A stretch of DNA of 64,000 bases from Saprospiraceae bacterium UBA6168. GTDB taxonomy: Bacteria; Bacteroidota; Bacteroidia; Chitinophagales; Saprospiraceae. Below, piece by piece: positions 9,089 through 17,894 of the stretch. Location: positions 1 through 64,000 of the forward strand of contig DIUC01000061.1 of the NCBI GenBank assembly GCA_002435785.1, read 5' to 3'. Both the position numbers and the translations under genes were made by a program. The first letter of the stretch is position 1. Each line of letters begins with the position of its first letter. The notes below the pieces were generated by a model that worked only from the letters and a program-made list of their open reading frames with translations, was not told the origin of the DNA and ran no database searches.

Positions 9089-11026
9089 ATGATTTTTTTT
9101 CAAAAAATAATTGTCCTCCCTATCCTCTTCTTGCTGGCGCAAACAACACTCGCCAACGACACACTGCGCACCGTGCAGCTCGGCACAAATACGCTTATGC
9201 TGGGCAAGGGCGGCGAGGTGGGCATCTTCAAGGACGACCTCAGCGACCTCGACACTTTCAGCATCGAAGAAATGATGTATGCGCCCGAAACCATGTTCCG
9301 ACCCTGGCAAAAGGGGCGCTTCCGGTTCGGCTTCACCAAACTGTCCTATTGGCTGCGCCTCGACCTCACCGACACCACCGACCGCAAGCTCATCCTCGAA
9401 CTCGCCAACCCATACCTCAGCGAAGTCCGGTTCTTTCAGGTGCATGATGGCGAGGTGCTTTCCAGCGTAAGGGTGGGCAGCGACATCCCCTTCGGTGGCC
9501 GCAAGCACTGGAACCTCCGGGATACCATCCGCATTGCCGCCGGGGACACCGTGCGCTGCCTCCTCAACATCCCCTACAACCGCTCGCTCACCGACTTCAA
9601 CCTGTTCCTCTCCGATGCCCAAGCAAGGGTCAAGGCCGACCGCACCGAACGGCTCATCCTTGTCGTGTTCTTCTGCCTGATTTTCGTCTATCTGCTCATG
9701 CTGGGCCTCGCCATCAACCTCACCCGCTTCGGTTATTACTGGTTTTATTTCGGGTACGTGCTGCTGGTGAGCGGCTACATCTTCGCCGACATCGGGCTTG
9801 GCTACCAGGTGCTGTGGCAAAATTGGCCCTACATCCAGCAAATCTCCCTGCCCATCTTCGCCAATGCCTACCTCATCGCTGGTGCCATGTTCGTCATGGC
9901 GCACTTCCATACCCGGCGAGCCTACCCGCTGCACCATGTTGCCATCCGGGTAGTGGTATTGGTTGCTGGCGCAATGATTCCCGTGGCCCTCTTCCTCCCG
10001 CTGCTTCCGCCGTTTGCGGCGCATCTGTTCTCCTATTTTCACAGCGTGATGTACATCATCACCGTGCTGCTGTTCTTTTGGCTGGCTGGCACGGCCTTCC
10101 TCCGCAACGACCGCATGTTTCCTGGCTGGCTGATGGTCGGCTTTCTCATCCACGGAGCCAGCGTCATCTATTCCAGCCTCGAAAACTTCAAGCTCGTACC
10201 AGCGCTCTCGCTCCAGTCGGCGCTCGCCGAAAACGACCTGCTCATTACCTTCCACACGCCGCTCGTGCTCATGGCCGGACTGCTGGTGGAAATGGCCATC
10301 GTGCTGGCCATCGGCATAAAGCGCTTCAAGAACATGCTTGCCGAGCGTCAGCGCATGAGCCGGGAACTGGTGGAGCAGCGCAAGAAAAACCTCAATGCCC
10401 TCGGCCTCGGCATGGAGACCGAACAGCGCCGCATCGCCCAAGAGCTGCACGATGGTCTGGGCGGCAGCATTGCGGCAGCAAAATTCAAACTGGAAAGAAT
10501 AGCGGGTGAGAAAGCCAACAACGACCCCGCCCTCGGAGAAGTGGTGCAGGAACTCGCCGACCTGCACCAGGAACTGCGTGAAATCGCCCACAACCTCATG
10601 CCCAAGCACCTGCACAAACAAGGATTGTTGGCTGCCATTGAGCAACTCGTGCGCCGTATGGAGGCCGCCGACCCCAAGCTCAAAATCAGCTTCTACAACA
10701 ACGCCGACCTCGACCACTTGAACGAACTGGCGAGGGTTTACCTTTACCGCATCACGCAGGAGTTGCTGGGAAACCTGTTCAAGCACAGTGCTGCCACGGA
10801 AGCATATCTCCAGTTCGTGCGACAGGAGCAGGACCTGCTCATCACGCTGGAGGACAACGGGAAGGGTTTTGATTTGACGCAGGCCCAAGGCTCCGACGGC
10901 ATTGGCCTCGCCAATATCCGCTATCGGGTGGAGGATGCCCTTGGCGGCAAGTTTAGGATGGAGTCGGCACCGGGACGGGGGTGCTTGACGACGATTGAGA
11001 TTCCGTGGAGGGGGTTGGAGGGATGA
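9089..11026 (+). CDS. 7TMR-DISM-type sensor histidine kinase
   Basis: Membrane sensor kinase of 645 aa. Order: signal peptide (residues 1-24, ending TTLAN), an extracellular 7TMR-DISMED2-like beta-sandwich (about 35-170), seven TM segments (about 190-405), a dimerisation domain of the HisKA_3 type with phospho-acceptor His454 (RIAQELHDGLGGS), and a HATPase domain with NLFKHS, DNGKGFD and GIGLANIRYRV. HisKA_3 kinases pair with NarL/LuxR response regulators, and one is encoded convergently right after it. I chose the ATG at 9089 because it gives a proper signal peptide and avoids the terminator at 8918-8962, which a longer frame from 8858 would cross. The ligand of the sensor domain is unknown; this domain class is often linked to carbohydrate sensing. 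Confidence 0.88.
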   Translation: MIFFQKIIVLPILFLLAQTTLANDTLRTVQLGTNTLMLGKGGEVGIFKDDLSDLDTFSIEEMMYAPETMFRPWQKGRFRFGFTKLSYWLRLDLTDTTDRKLILELANPYLSEVRFFQVHDGEVLSSVRVGSDIPFGGRKHWNLRDTIRIAAGDTVRCLLNIPYNRSLTDFNLFLSDAQARVKADRTERLILVVFFCLIFVYLLMLGLAINLTRFGYYWFYFGYVLLVSGYIFADIGLGYQVLWQNWPYIQQISLPIFANAYLIAGAMFVMAHFHTRRAYPLHHVAIRVVVLVAGAMIPVALFLPLLPPFAAHLFSYFHSVMYIITVLLFFWLAGTAFLRNDRMFPGWLMVGFLIHGASVIYSSLENFKLVPALSLQSALAENDLLITFHTPLVLMAGLLVEMAIVLAIGIKRFKNMLAERQRMSRELVEQRKKNLNALGLGMETEQRRIAQELHDGLGGSIAAAKFKLERIAGEKANNDPALGEVVQELADLHQELREIAHNLMPKHLHKQGLLAAIEQLVRRMEAADPKLKISFYNNADLDHLNELARVYLYRITQELLGNLFKHSAATEAYLQFVRQEQDLLITLEDNGKGFDLTQAQGSDGIGLANIRYRVEDALGGKFRMESAPGRGCLTTIEIPWRGLEG

Positions 11027-11689
11027 TCACACCAGCCCCCTCCCCCGCAGCCAGTTCATCAGCTCCGCAACATTATGCACATCTAATTTGCTGAAGATGT
11101 TCTTCCGGTGGGTGTCAATGGTGTTCACGCTACGGAACAGCCGCTCGGACATGGCTTGGGTGCTCAGTCCCTCAGCCACCAGCAATGCGATTTCCAACTC
11201 ACGGGGCGTGAGCGGGGCGGCTTTGTCGCTGTTGGGGTCGGCGTCGGTGCGGGGCCTTGTCGGGCCTTTTTCCATGATTTTGCGAAGCACACCTGTCTCC
11301 ACCAACTCGAACCCGGCGGCCACCGCCTCGATGGCAGTCTTGATTTCGGAGCGGCTGCGAGCCTTGAGCAGGTAGCCGCTCAGGCCCTTGCTCAGTGCGG
11401 CCTGCACGATGGGGATGTCATCGTAGCTGGTTAGCAGGATGATTTTCAGGTTGGGGAAATCCGTTAGCAGCAGTTCGGCGGTTTCGATGCCGTCGGGTTG
11501 GCCCTCGCCGAAGCTGTAGTCCATCAGCACGACCTGCGGCTGGTGGGTGCGCACGGCCTCAGCCACCTCGCTGGGCACGTGCACGTGACCGCAAAACCGG
11601 ATGCGGTCGTCGTCCCGGAACAGCGCCGTAAGCCCTTCCACGTAGCTGCGGTGGTCGTCGGCGAGCACGATGTTAATTTTGTCTGGCAT
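11027..11689 (-). CDS. NarL/FixJ-family response regulator
   Basis: 220-aa transcription regulator. The N-terminal receiver has the acidic pair DD (11-12), phospho-acceptor Asp57 (VVLMDYSF), a switch Thr/Ser (LLTSYDD) and Lys (LLKARS). The C-terminal LuxR helix-turn-helix (about 155-215) reads LTPRELEIALLVAEGLST and VNTIDTHRKNIFSKL. It is the likely partner of the HisKA_3 kinase encoded on the other strand: the two stop codons abut (TGA at 11024-11026, then TCA at 11027-11029) with no spacer. It has its own promoter at 11712-11740. Target genes cannot be read from the sequence. Confidence 0.93.
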   Translation of the reverse strand: MPDKINIVLADDHRSYVEGLTALFRDDDRIRFCGHVHVPSEVAEAVRTHQPQVVLMDYSFGEGQPDGIETAELLLTDFPNLKIILLTSYDDIPIVQAALSKGLSGYLLKARSRSEIKTAIEAVAAGFELVETGVLRKIMEKGPTRPRTDADPNSDKAAPLTPRELEIALLVAEGLSTQAMSERLFRSVNTIDTHRKNIFSKLDVHNVAELMNWLRGRGLV

Positions 11690-11711
11690 AGGCTGGTGTG
11701 GTTAGTAATGC

Positions 11712-11740
11712 CAAAGATAGCCAAGCCATATTGCAACAAA
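11712..11740 (-). promoter_or_regulatory. Bacteroidota-type promoter for the response regulator gene
   Basis: Read on the minus strand: TTTG (11737-11740), a 17-nt spacer, then TATCTTTG (11712-11719). This matches TTTG-N17-TAnnTTTG. The predicted leader is about 16 nt. Confidence 0.7.
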
Positions 11741-11790
11741 GCAGTAAATGCAGGGTTTTTGGTAAAAAATGTCCTACATGCTCCCTCCGA

Positions 11791-13044
11791 TTACTGCTTC
11801 ACGATTTTTTGCGCCAGCACCTCAGTTCCTAATTTTGCCGTCACCAAATATTGCCCCGCAGGAAGGTGGCCGAGCGGTAGCTGTGCGGCATTGAACCCAG
11901 CGGTGGCATGGCAGCTTCCCGTCCAAACATTTTGGCCAAAAAGGTTGGCTACCTGGACGTGGGCATGGCCAGCCGTTTTTGCGGAAAACAGGAGCGTGGC
12001 ATCGTCTGAAGTCGGATTTGGGTAAAGCACGACATTGCCGAAGGCACCAGCTTCCTCCCCAACCTTGGTTTGTACCACCAACTCCTTTGAAAAAACCACG
12101 TTGCCCGTTGCGGAGCCGCCGAAATCCACGAATACCAATTTCCAAACATTGCCGTCCGGCGCTTTGACAAAGTAGGCCCTATCGGCGGCCAGCGTCCAGG
12201 ACACATTGTTGAAGAATTTCCAGTCAGACCCGATGATGTCCAATTCCGTGCTGAGGGAGTCCTCATAATCGGCGAACGCCACCTCGCTGGGCACCACGTT
12301 GTCGGCCTGTGCCACCTCCACGCCCGGCGCAGACAGCACCCCGCTGGACATGATTTGGATGACGCCCCCCGCCCCGTCGTCATTGGGCGCAGCATAGCGC
12401 AGGAAGGCCAGGTCCCAATTGTGTGGAATCGAAGGCAGGGTTTGGCCCGTGGCCAAGGCCAAAAAGGCAAAATCCGAGTCTTGGAAATTCGCCTTGTCCA
12501 CGGTAAACGTCGTTTCGTTGCTGCCATTCAAGTCGGCGTGCTTCAGTGTATAGACCCCTTGTGTAAGGGACAGTATTTGCAGCTTTTGGAAAGTGCCATT
12601 CTTGAAGCGCAGCACGAAAACTTTGCTGCCAATGATATCTCCAGTGCCCGCATCCAAGTTGCCCCACCCAAAATCGTTGGGGTCGTTGATGTCCCTGGTG
12701 CTGTTGAAAGCGCCATAATCCCAGCTTTTTTCGTCGTTGTACAGCCGGTCGGTCAGGTCGCCAGCATTGATAGGGTCATCGAAGTTGTTCGTGGGCGCAA
12801 GGTACAGGGCCGCTTCTGCGCCAAACGTGACCGCCGATTCGTTGAAGTGGATACCTGCGACGTTGTTGCCATAAGTGGTGAAAGCAATGTCCCAGGAGCT
12901 ATTGTCCAAGCTGGTGGTCGCATCATCGGACAGCCGATAATACGCTTGGTTCTTGTAGCTCGGCCCATAAGAAACCTCCACGAGGTCTTGTGCGGAAATG
13001 GCAGTGGCAAACAGCACTGCAATGACGGGTAATAATCTTTTCAT
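11791..13044 (-). CDS. HmuY-like secreted protein with T9SS type A sorting domain
   Basis: 417-aa exported protein with a signal peptide (MKRLLPVIAVLFATAISAQ). Two halves each carry an HmuY-like WD-[IL]-AF motif (SSWDIAFTTYG near 50, NWDLAFLRY near 210) and aromatic-rich beta strands. Residues ~340-417 are a T9SS type A domain (VVLYPNPTSDDATLLF, LPAGQYLVTAKL, QKIVKQ). HmuY proteins of Bacteroidota bind heme on lipid-anchored surface proteins; this one uses T9SS instead. Heme binding is only inferred from fold similarity, since the fold is also used for other functions. The adjacent secreted redox enzyme does not settle the role. Confidence 0.7.
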   Translation of the reverse strand: MKRLLPVIAVLFATAISAQDLVEVSYGPSYKNQAYYRLSDDATTSLDNSSWDIAFTTYGNNVAGIHFNESAVTFGAEAALYLAPTNNFDDPINAGDLTDRLYNDEKSWDYGAFNSTRDINDPNDFGWGNLDAGTGDIIGSKVFVLRFKNGTFQKLQILSLTQGVYTLKHADLNGSNETTFTVDKANFQDSDFAFLALATGQTLPSIPHNWDLAFLRYAAPNDDGAGGVIQIMSSGVLSAPGVEVAQADNVVPSEVAFADYEDSLSTELDIIGSDWKFFNNVSWTLAADRAYFVKAPDGNVWKLVFVDFGGSATGNVVFSKELVVQTKVGEEAGAFGNVVLYPNPTSDDATLLFSAKTAGHAHVQVANLFGQNVWTGSCHATAGFNAAQLPLGHLPAGQYLVTAKLGTEVLAQKIVKQ

Positions 13045-13356
13045 AATGATTGATTTTGGTTGAATTAAGTGTTGAAATCGGCGACGAAGTTATGCCCAAG
13101 GGCGGCGGCGGCCAATGAATTAGTGTCAGGTTAGGGTCAGAATTAGCTACCTCCCGATTTGCGCCTTTTTTGCCATTGCGCAGCAATCCGTCCACGCCGC
13201 AAGTTAGGCATATAAAAAGAACTTCGACAAAGGCAGCACCCATACCAGACTTCGCAGGTTGCCTATGGCAATGACAAAAGCGGCGCACAGCGTTTCACAC
13301 AGTAGGGCGCACAGTAGGGCGCTCGCTTGCACATGGCGGGACGAAATGCGGGAAGG
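13045..13356. other. intergenic region with a 12-bp tandem duplication
   Basis: Between two minus-strand genes. It holds two exact adjacent copies of CACAGTAGGGCG (13298-13309, 13310-13321). No gene, clear promoter or terminator is visible. Confidence 0.4.
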
Positions 13357-15513
13357 TTACGGCAGCGCAAACGCTACGTAACTATCCCCCGATTGCGTCC
13401 GCAGCTTGCCGCCGCCGCATGCGATGACCACGTACTGCCTGCCTTCCAATTCGTAAACGGCGGGGGTGGCGAAGGCCGCATTGGGCAGCTTCGTCTCCCA
13501 AAGCAGCGCCCCGGTGCGCTTGTGGAAGGCCCGGAACATGCCGTCCTTCGTGGCGGCGATGAACAGCAGGCTGCCCGCCGTCACGACCGAACCGCCATAG
13601 TTTTCAGTGCCAGTAGGCTCAGTTGTGTTGGGGAAGGCGGGGTCGCTGCCGAGCGTTATTTTCCAGGCCCACTCGCCCGTGTTCAGGTCGAGGGCGTTCA
13701 GCGTGCCCCACGGCGGACTGAGTGCTGGCAGTCCCTCCTTGCTCAAAAACTTGTCGTAGCCAGCGATGGCGTAGGGCACTTTCGTGCGGCTGGGCGCTGG
13801 TTTCGGGCCAGTGTAGGGCTTGCTTTTTTCCTTCGGCAAATCCAGCACAAAAGCGGCAATGGCGCTGCGCTCCGCCTCGCCAAGCTGCTTGAAGGCGGGC
13901 ATCATGCGCCGCCCGGACAGTAGCAGCGTGTCAAGGCTGGTGGGGCTGTATTTTTTGTCCATACCCACAAGCGTGGGGTTGTTGCCGGAGCCTTTGCGGT
14001 CGGGGCCGTGGCAGGTCATGCAGTTGGCTTTGTAGAAATGCTCGCCAGCTTGCGCAAGCGTTTGTGGCCCTTGCGGTTCTTTTTCGAGTTCGATGGAGCG
14101 GATGACCCAAGCCATCTCGTTGGCGTTCACGTAGAGCATTCCCGTGGTGGGGTCGAAGCTGGGGCCGCCCCACTCGCCGCCGCCGTCGAGGCCTGGGAGT
14201 ACCACCGTGCCTTGCAGGCTCGGCGGGTTGTAGGTATGGTCGTTTTTGTAGCTCCGCAAACGCTGGCGCACCTCCTCCTGCGAGGCCGGGGTCAGCAGCG
14301 GGTTGATGTCGGCCTCGGTCATCAGTTGTCGCACGAACGGGGCCGGTCGGGTGGGGTAGGGCTGCGTTGGCGAGAGCCGCTCGGCCACGAGGTCGCTCTG
14401 CTTGGGCACGGGCCGCTCCTCGATGGGGTAAATCGGCTTGCCCGTTTCCCGCTCGAACAAATAGACGTAGCCGTTTTTGGTGGTCAGTGCGCAGGCCTCC
14501 ACCATCTTGCCGTCCTTTTTGAAGGAAACGAGGGCGGGCGGGGAGCTGAAGTCCCGGTCCCATACGTCGTGGTGGATGGCTTGGAAGTGCCAGCGGAGCT
14601 TGCCCGTGGCGGCGTTGAGGGCGAGGATGCTGTTGGCGTAAAGGTTGTCGCCGAGGCGTTTGCCGCCATACCAGTCGTAGCTTGCGGAGCCAGTCACGGC
14701 GAAGACGATGCCCCGTTTTTTGTCCAAACTGAAGCCGCTCCAGGCGTTTGCCCCGCCGATGAACTGGTAGGCTTCGGGGTCGTCCCAGGTCTCGAAACCG
14801 GGTTCGCCGGGGTGCGGCACGGTATGGAAAATCCAGCGGCGCTGCCCCGTGCGCACGTCGAAGGCCCGGATATGGCCGGGTGCGGCGTCAGGCCCTTCGT
14901 CCACCCGGCTGCCCATGATGATGAGGTCGTTGAAGATGATGCCCGGCGTGGTGGCGGTGATGAAAAGGTCTTGGATATTGGGGCGGTCGAGGCCCTCGTG
15001 CAGGTCGAGTAGGCCGTTGAGGCCAAAGTCGGCGACGGGCTTGCCGGTCTTGGCGTTGATGCAGTAAAGGTCGGAGCCTGCGGTGTAAAAAATGCGACTG
15101 TCGCCGTTGCCGTCCGTCCAGTGGGCCACACCTCGGCTATTGTTGAGGATGAAGAAAATGAACTTGGCGGCGGGCAACGAGTCGAGCGGGTTGAAGACCC
15201 AAAGCTCCTTGCCCGTTTTAGCGTTGAGCGCAAAGAGCTTCAACTGGGGCGTGGTGCCGTACAGCACCCCGTCCACCACGATGGGGTTGCACTGGATTTG
15301 GGAGTGGTTGGCGGTGTCGGCGTCGCCCGTGCGGTAGGTCCAAGCGACTTGGAGCGAGGTGACGTTCGTGGTGTCAATTTGCGCCAGCGAACTGTATTGG
15401 TTGGCCTCATCGCCGCCTTTGTACTGTGCCCAAGTCGTGTTGGTGGGCGGCTCCTGCTGGCAGGCTGCCATGAACATTGCGCAGCAGATGATGAGGAGTT
15501 GGGCTTGTTTCAT
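13357..15513 (-). CDS. PQQ-dependent dehydrogenase lipoprotein with inserted cytochrome c domain
   Basis: 718-aa lipoprotein (lipobox MAAC, Cys18) of the quinoprotein glucose/alcohol dehydrogenase family. It probably oxidises a sugar or alcohol in the periplasm using PQQ. The eight-bladed propeller is seen from repeated motifs (LFALNAKTGKELW, ILALNAATGKLRW, YLFERETGKPIYPIEERPV, LNALDLNTGEWAWKI). A cytochrome c module (about residues 485-565, heme motif C498-M-T-C-H502, distal Met probably in GRRMMPAF) is inserted between blades, giving a built-in electron acceptor. No pqq biosynthesis genes are nearby. The neighbouring genes do not reveal the substrate. Confidence 0.88.
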   Translation of the reverse strand: MKQAQLLIICCAMFMAACQQEPPTNTTWAQYKGGDEANQYSSLAQIDTTNVTSLQVAWTYRTGDADTANHSQIQCNPIVVDGVLYGTTPQLKLFALNAKTGKELWVFNPLDSLPAAKFIFFILNNSRGVAHWTDGNGDSRIFYTAGSDLYCINAKTGKPVADFGLNGLLDLHEGLDRPNIQDLFITATTPGIIFNDLIIMGSRVDEGPDAAPGHIRAFDVRTGQRRWIFHTVPHPGEPGFETWDDPEAYQFIGGANAWSGFSLDKKRGIVFAVTGSASYDWYGGKRLGDNLYANSILALNAATGKLRWHFQAIHHDVWDRDFSSPPALVSFKKDGKMVEACALTTKNGYVYLFERETGKPIYPIEERPVPKQSDLVAERLSPTQPYPTRPAPFVRQLMTEADINPLLTPASQEEVRQRLRSYKNDHTYNPPSLQGTVVLPGLDGGGEWGGPSFDPTTGMLYVNANEMAWVIRSIELEKEPQGPQTLAQAGEHFYKANCMTCHGPDRKGSGNNPTLVGMDKKYSPTSLDTLLLSGRRMMPAFKQLGEAERSAIAAFVLDLPKEKSKPYTGPKPAPSRTKVPYAIAGYDKFLSKEGLPALSPPWGTLNALDLNTGEWAWKITLGSDPAFPNTTEPTGTENYGGSVVTAGSLLFIAATKDGMFRAFHKRTGALLWETKLPNAAFATPAVYELEGRQYVVIACGGGKLRTQSGDSYVAFALP

Positions 15514-15564
15514 GTTGTTTTTCGTTTTTTGGGTAAATATAAAAGCCGCAACGGGAAAAACAGG

Positions 15565-15783
15565 CTACTCCGGCCAATCAATCTCCTCCTCCTCGATAAT
15601 CTCTTTCACCCTGCCTACCTCCCCAGTGTCCAACCGCACTTTGATGCCATGCGGGTGCTGGGGTGAGTTGGTGAGTACCTGCGTCACGATGCCCTCGGTA
15701 AGGTCGCCGCTGCGCTGGTCTTCCTTCATCACAATGCGGACGAGGAGGCCAGGGTGTATGTTTTTGCGGTAGGTGGATTTCAT
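15565..15783 (-). CDS. ywbE: YwbE family protein
   Basis: 72-aa protein matching the small YwbE (DUF2196) family: RKNIHPGLLVRIVMKEDQRSG, then LTEGIVTQVLTNSPQHPHGIKV, with an acidic tail. Function is unknown; the family is a compact beta-rich KOW-like fold. The open frame extends to 15996, but the ATG at 15783 gives the family length and lies just downstream of a TACCTTTG promoter element at 15831-15838, so I use it. It is encoded 51 bp upstream of the PQQ dehydrogenase gene on the same strand. Confidence 0.88.
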   Translation of the reverse strand: MKSTYRKNIHPGLLVRIVMKEDQRSGDLTEGIVTQVLTNSPQHPHGIKVRLDTGEVGRVKEIIEEEEIDWPE

Positions 15784-15830
15784 GGTAAAGTATGCGCTAA
15801 GGTTGAGCTGGTTCAGGCTTGATTCGTCCG

Positions 15831-15838
15831 CAAAGGTA
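15831..15838 (-). promoter_or_regulatory. -7 promoter element upstream of ywbE
   Basis: Minus-strand TACCTTTG matches TAnnTTTG. No good TTG is present at 17-23 nt upstream, so the assignment is tentative. The leader would be about 40 nt. Confidence 0.4.
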
Positions 15839-16029
15839 AGCGTAATAGCGGCGTTTTGTGTTGCGGGAAGCGGTGGGTTGAAATGGCGGGCGACCGTTTT
15901 AAAATAAATAATCCACCTCGTGCAACGAAACGCCTGTGGCTCCGATTTAGGCAAGGTAAGCGGAAATGCATTTCGGTACCTTGCGAAACAAATCATTCTC
16001 TTTTCAAAAAAAATAAATCAATTTCAAAG

Positions 16030-17814
16030 ATGAAAAATATAGGAATCCTTATCATAGCAGCCATACTGGCATTCACGGCTTGCCGCAAGGACATTGACAA
16101 AGTCATTGTGGAAGAAACACCTTATATCCCGGAAATCCTGAAAAGGTGGGAGCAAAAGGTCGAGAACGTCAACGGTGACCTCACGGGCTTTGTGGCCGAT
16201 GAATTCGGTGCGCCAGTGCCCGCTGCGTCGGTCAAATTGGGCAACCTCACGACCACGACCGATGCGTATGGCCATTTCTTTTTTACCAATGTGCAAATGA
16301 ACGCCAAGGGCAGTTTTGTGCGAGTGGAAAAACCAGGTTACTTCCCCGGCAGCCGTCGGTTTTTTGCGGTGAAAGCTGCGGAGAACCGCGTCAAAATCGA
16401 GCTGATGGTGAAGGACTTCTCCGGTTCATTCGATGCTGCGGCGGGAGGAACCATCAATGTGACGGGCGGCGGCACGATTGCTTTTGGGCCGAACAGCATC
16501 CAAATGGAGGACGGCACGCCCTTTTCCGGGACGGTCAAAGTAGCGTCCAAATGGCTCGACCCAACCGACCCCCGCACCCTCGACCGGATGCCCGGCAACC
16601 TGCAAGGCGTTAACCTGCTGAGCGAAGAGGTGGTGATGGCAACTTACGGGATGATAGTGGCCGAACTGGAGTCTGAGACTGGGGAAAAACTAAATATCCT
16701 GAAGGGCAAAACCGCCACCATCAAGACGCCTGTGCCTGCAAGCCTCCTGGCCAGCGCTCCTGCCCAAATACCGCTCTGGTCGTACAACGAAACGTATGGC
16801 ATGTGGGCAGAGGAAGGTGTGTCGAGGTTGGAGAATGGCTCCTACGTGGCCGAAGTGTCCCATTTTTCCTATTGGAACCATGATTTCCAAGACCCGCTCG
16901 TTGCATTCACGGCAACGTTTGTGGATGCAAACGGAACACCGCTGGAAAACTACCAAGTGGTCATCAGGCAGCCCGGCACCTCACTGTACGGCACTGGCCA
17001 AACTTGTGACCTCGGCATTGTCAGCGGTCTTGTTCCACAAGGGTATAACCTGGAGTTGGAGGTGAGGGGCCTGTGCGGCGAGGTGCTTTACACCGTGCCC
17101 ATTGGGCCGTTCTCAAACAATGTGGACCTTGGGGTCATCGTAATACCGGCTTCTGTGCTGAATGCCACCACGCTTACCGGGCAACTGGTGGACTGCGACG
17201 GCGACCCGGTTCAAAACGGTTTGGTGATTTTCAAATTCAATGGACAGACCGTATATGAATATACCAATGGAGCACCGTTTAATGTTACTTTTTCCACTTG
17301 TGCGGCTACTACGGATATAGAAGTGGTGGGGGTTGACCTCGGTGCGGCCCTGCAAAGCGACCCCATTAATGTCGCTCCTGGCGGCACTACCGATTTAGGG
17401 GACATCAGTGTTTGCGATGTGCAACTGCAGAACTTTATCCGGATTACCGTGAACGGCGTGACGGCGGTCTATACCCCTGCTGCGGCTTTTATTGATAGTT
17501 CGGGGGTGGACACTTATTTCAATTATTATGACCAGAACAACCAAGTTTACCTTTGGTTTTTGGTGAAGGGCCAAACAGTGGGCAACTACGATGGCAGCAC
17601 AGGCAACTATTTCGAAGTAATTAACGACGGCCCCAATAATTGGACATTCCAGGCGGCGAGTGGCTCATTCTTCGACAACTGTGAAATAACGGCTTATGGG
17701 AATACCGGGGAGCCTATCATTGGGACATTCGGTGGGTTGCTGACCAATAATGGCGTCCAACCGCCACAAACAGTGATGGTGACTGGGGATTTCAACATCA
17801 TTCGGAATTTTTAG
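16030..17814 (+). CDS. lipoprotein with carboxypeptidase-regulatory-like domain
   Basis: 594-aa exported lipoprotein. The N-terminus (KNIGILIIAAILAFTACRKD) has a lipobox with Cys18. Residues ~50-130 resemble a CarboxypepD_reg-like beta-sandwich (GDLTGFVADEFGAPVPAASV, TTTTDAYGHFFF). Further beta domains include GGTIAFGPNSIQMEDG and a similar module near residues 375-480 (TLTGQLVDCDGDPVQNGLVI). No catalytic motif is visible. It is encoded 80 bp before an ECF sigma factor and may belong to the same envelope-signalling locus, but the role is unknown. The ATG at 16030 is chosen because it starts directly at the signal peptide. Confidence 0.8.
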   Translation: MKNIGILIIAAILAFTACRKDIDKVIVEETPYIPEILKRWEQKVENVNGDLTGFVADEFGAPVPAASVKLGNLTTTTDAYGHFFFTNVQMNAKGSFVRVEKPGYFPGSRRFFAVKAAENRVKIELMVKDFSGSFDAAAGGTINVTGGGTIAFGPNSIQMEDGTPFSGTVKVASKWLDPTDPRTLDRMPGNLQGVNLLSEEVVMATYGMIVAELESETGEKLNILKGKTATIKTPVPASLLASAPAQIPLWSYNETYGMWAEEGVSRLENGSYVAEVSHFSYWNHDFQDPLVAFTATFVDANGTPLENYQVVIRQPGTSLYGTGQTCDLGIVSGLVPQGYNLELEVRGLCGEVLYTVPIGPFSNNVDLGVIVIPASVLNATTLTGQLVDCDGDPVQNGLVIFKFNGQTVYEYTNGAPFNVTFSTCAATTDIEVVGVDLGAALQSDPINVAPGGTTDLGDISVCDVQLQNFIRITVNGVTAVYTPAAAFIDSSGVDTYFNYYDQNNQVYLWFLVKGQTVGNYDGSTGNYFEVINDGPNNWTFQAASGSFFDNCEITAYGNTGEPIIGTFGGLLTNNGVQPPQTVMVTGDFNIIRNF

Positions 17815-17841
17815 GCATAGGTATTAGGGGGTTCATGCGGG

Positions 17842-17849
17842 TATATTTG
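17842..17849 (+). promoter_or_regulatory. -7 promoter element before the ECF sigma gene
   Basis: TATATTTG is an exact TAnnTTTG match. A transcript from here would begin after the ATG at 17835, which favours the GTG at 17895 as the real start. No convincing -33 TTG is seen; a second near-match TATCTTGC lies at 17883-17890. Confidence 0.45.
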
Positions 17850-17894
17850 CCAATTACTTGCGTGAACCTCCTAATTCCCATTTATCTTGCAAAA

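Noticed and set aside
9077..10888. A 603-codon minus-strand open frame opposite the histidine kinase
   Set aside because: It is antisense to a clear kinase, is rich in Glu/His/Val typical of mirrored codon bias, and shows no domain or start signal.
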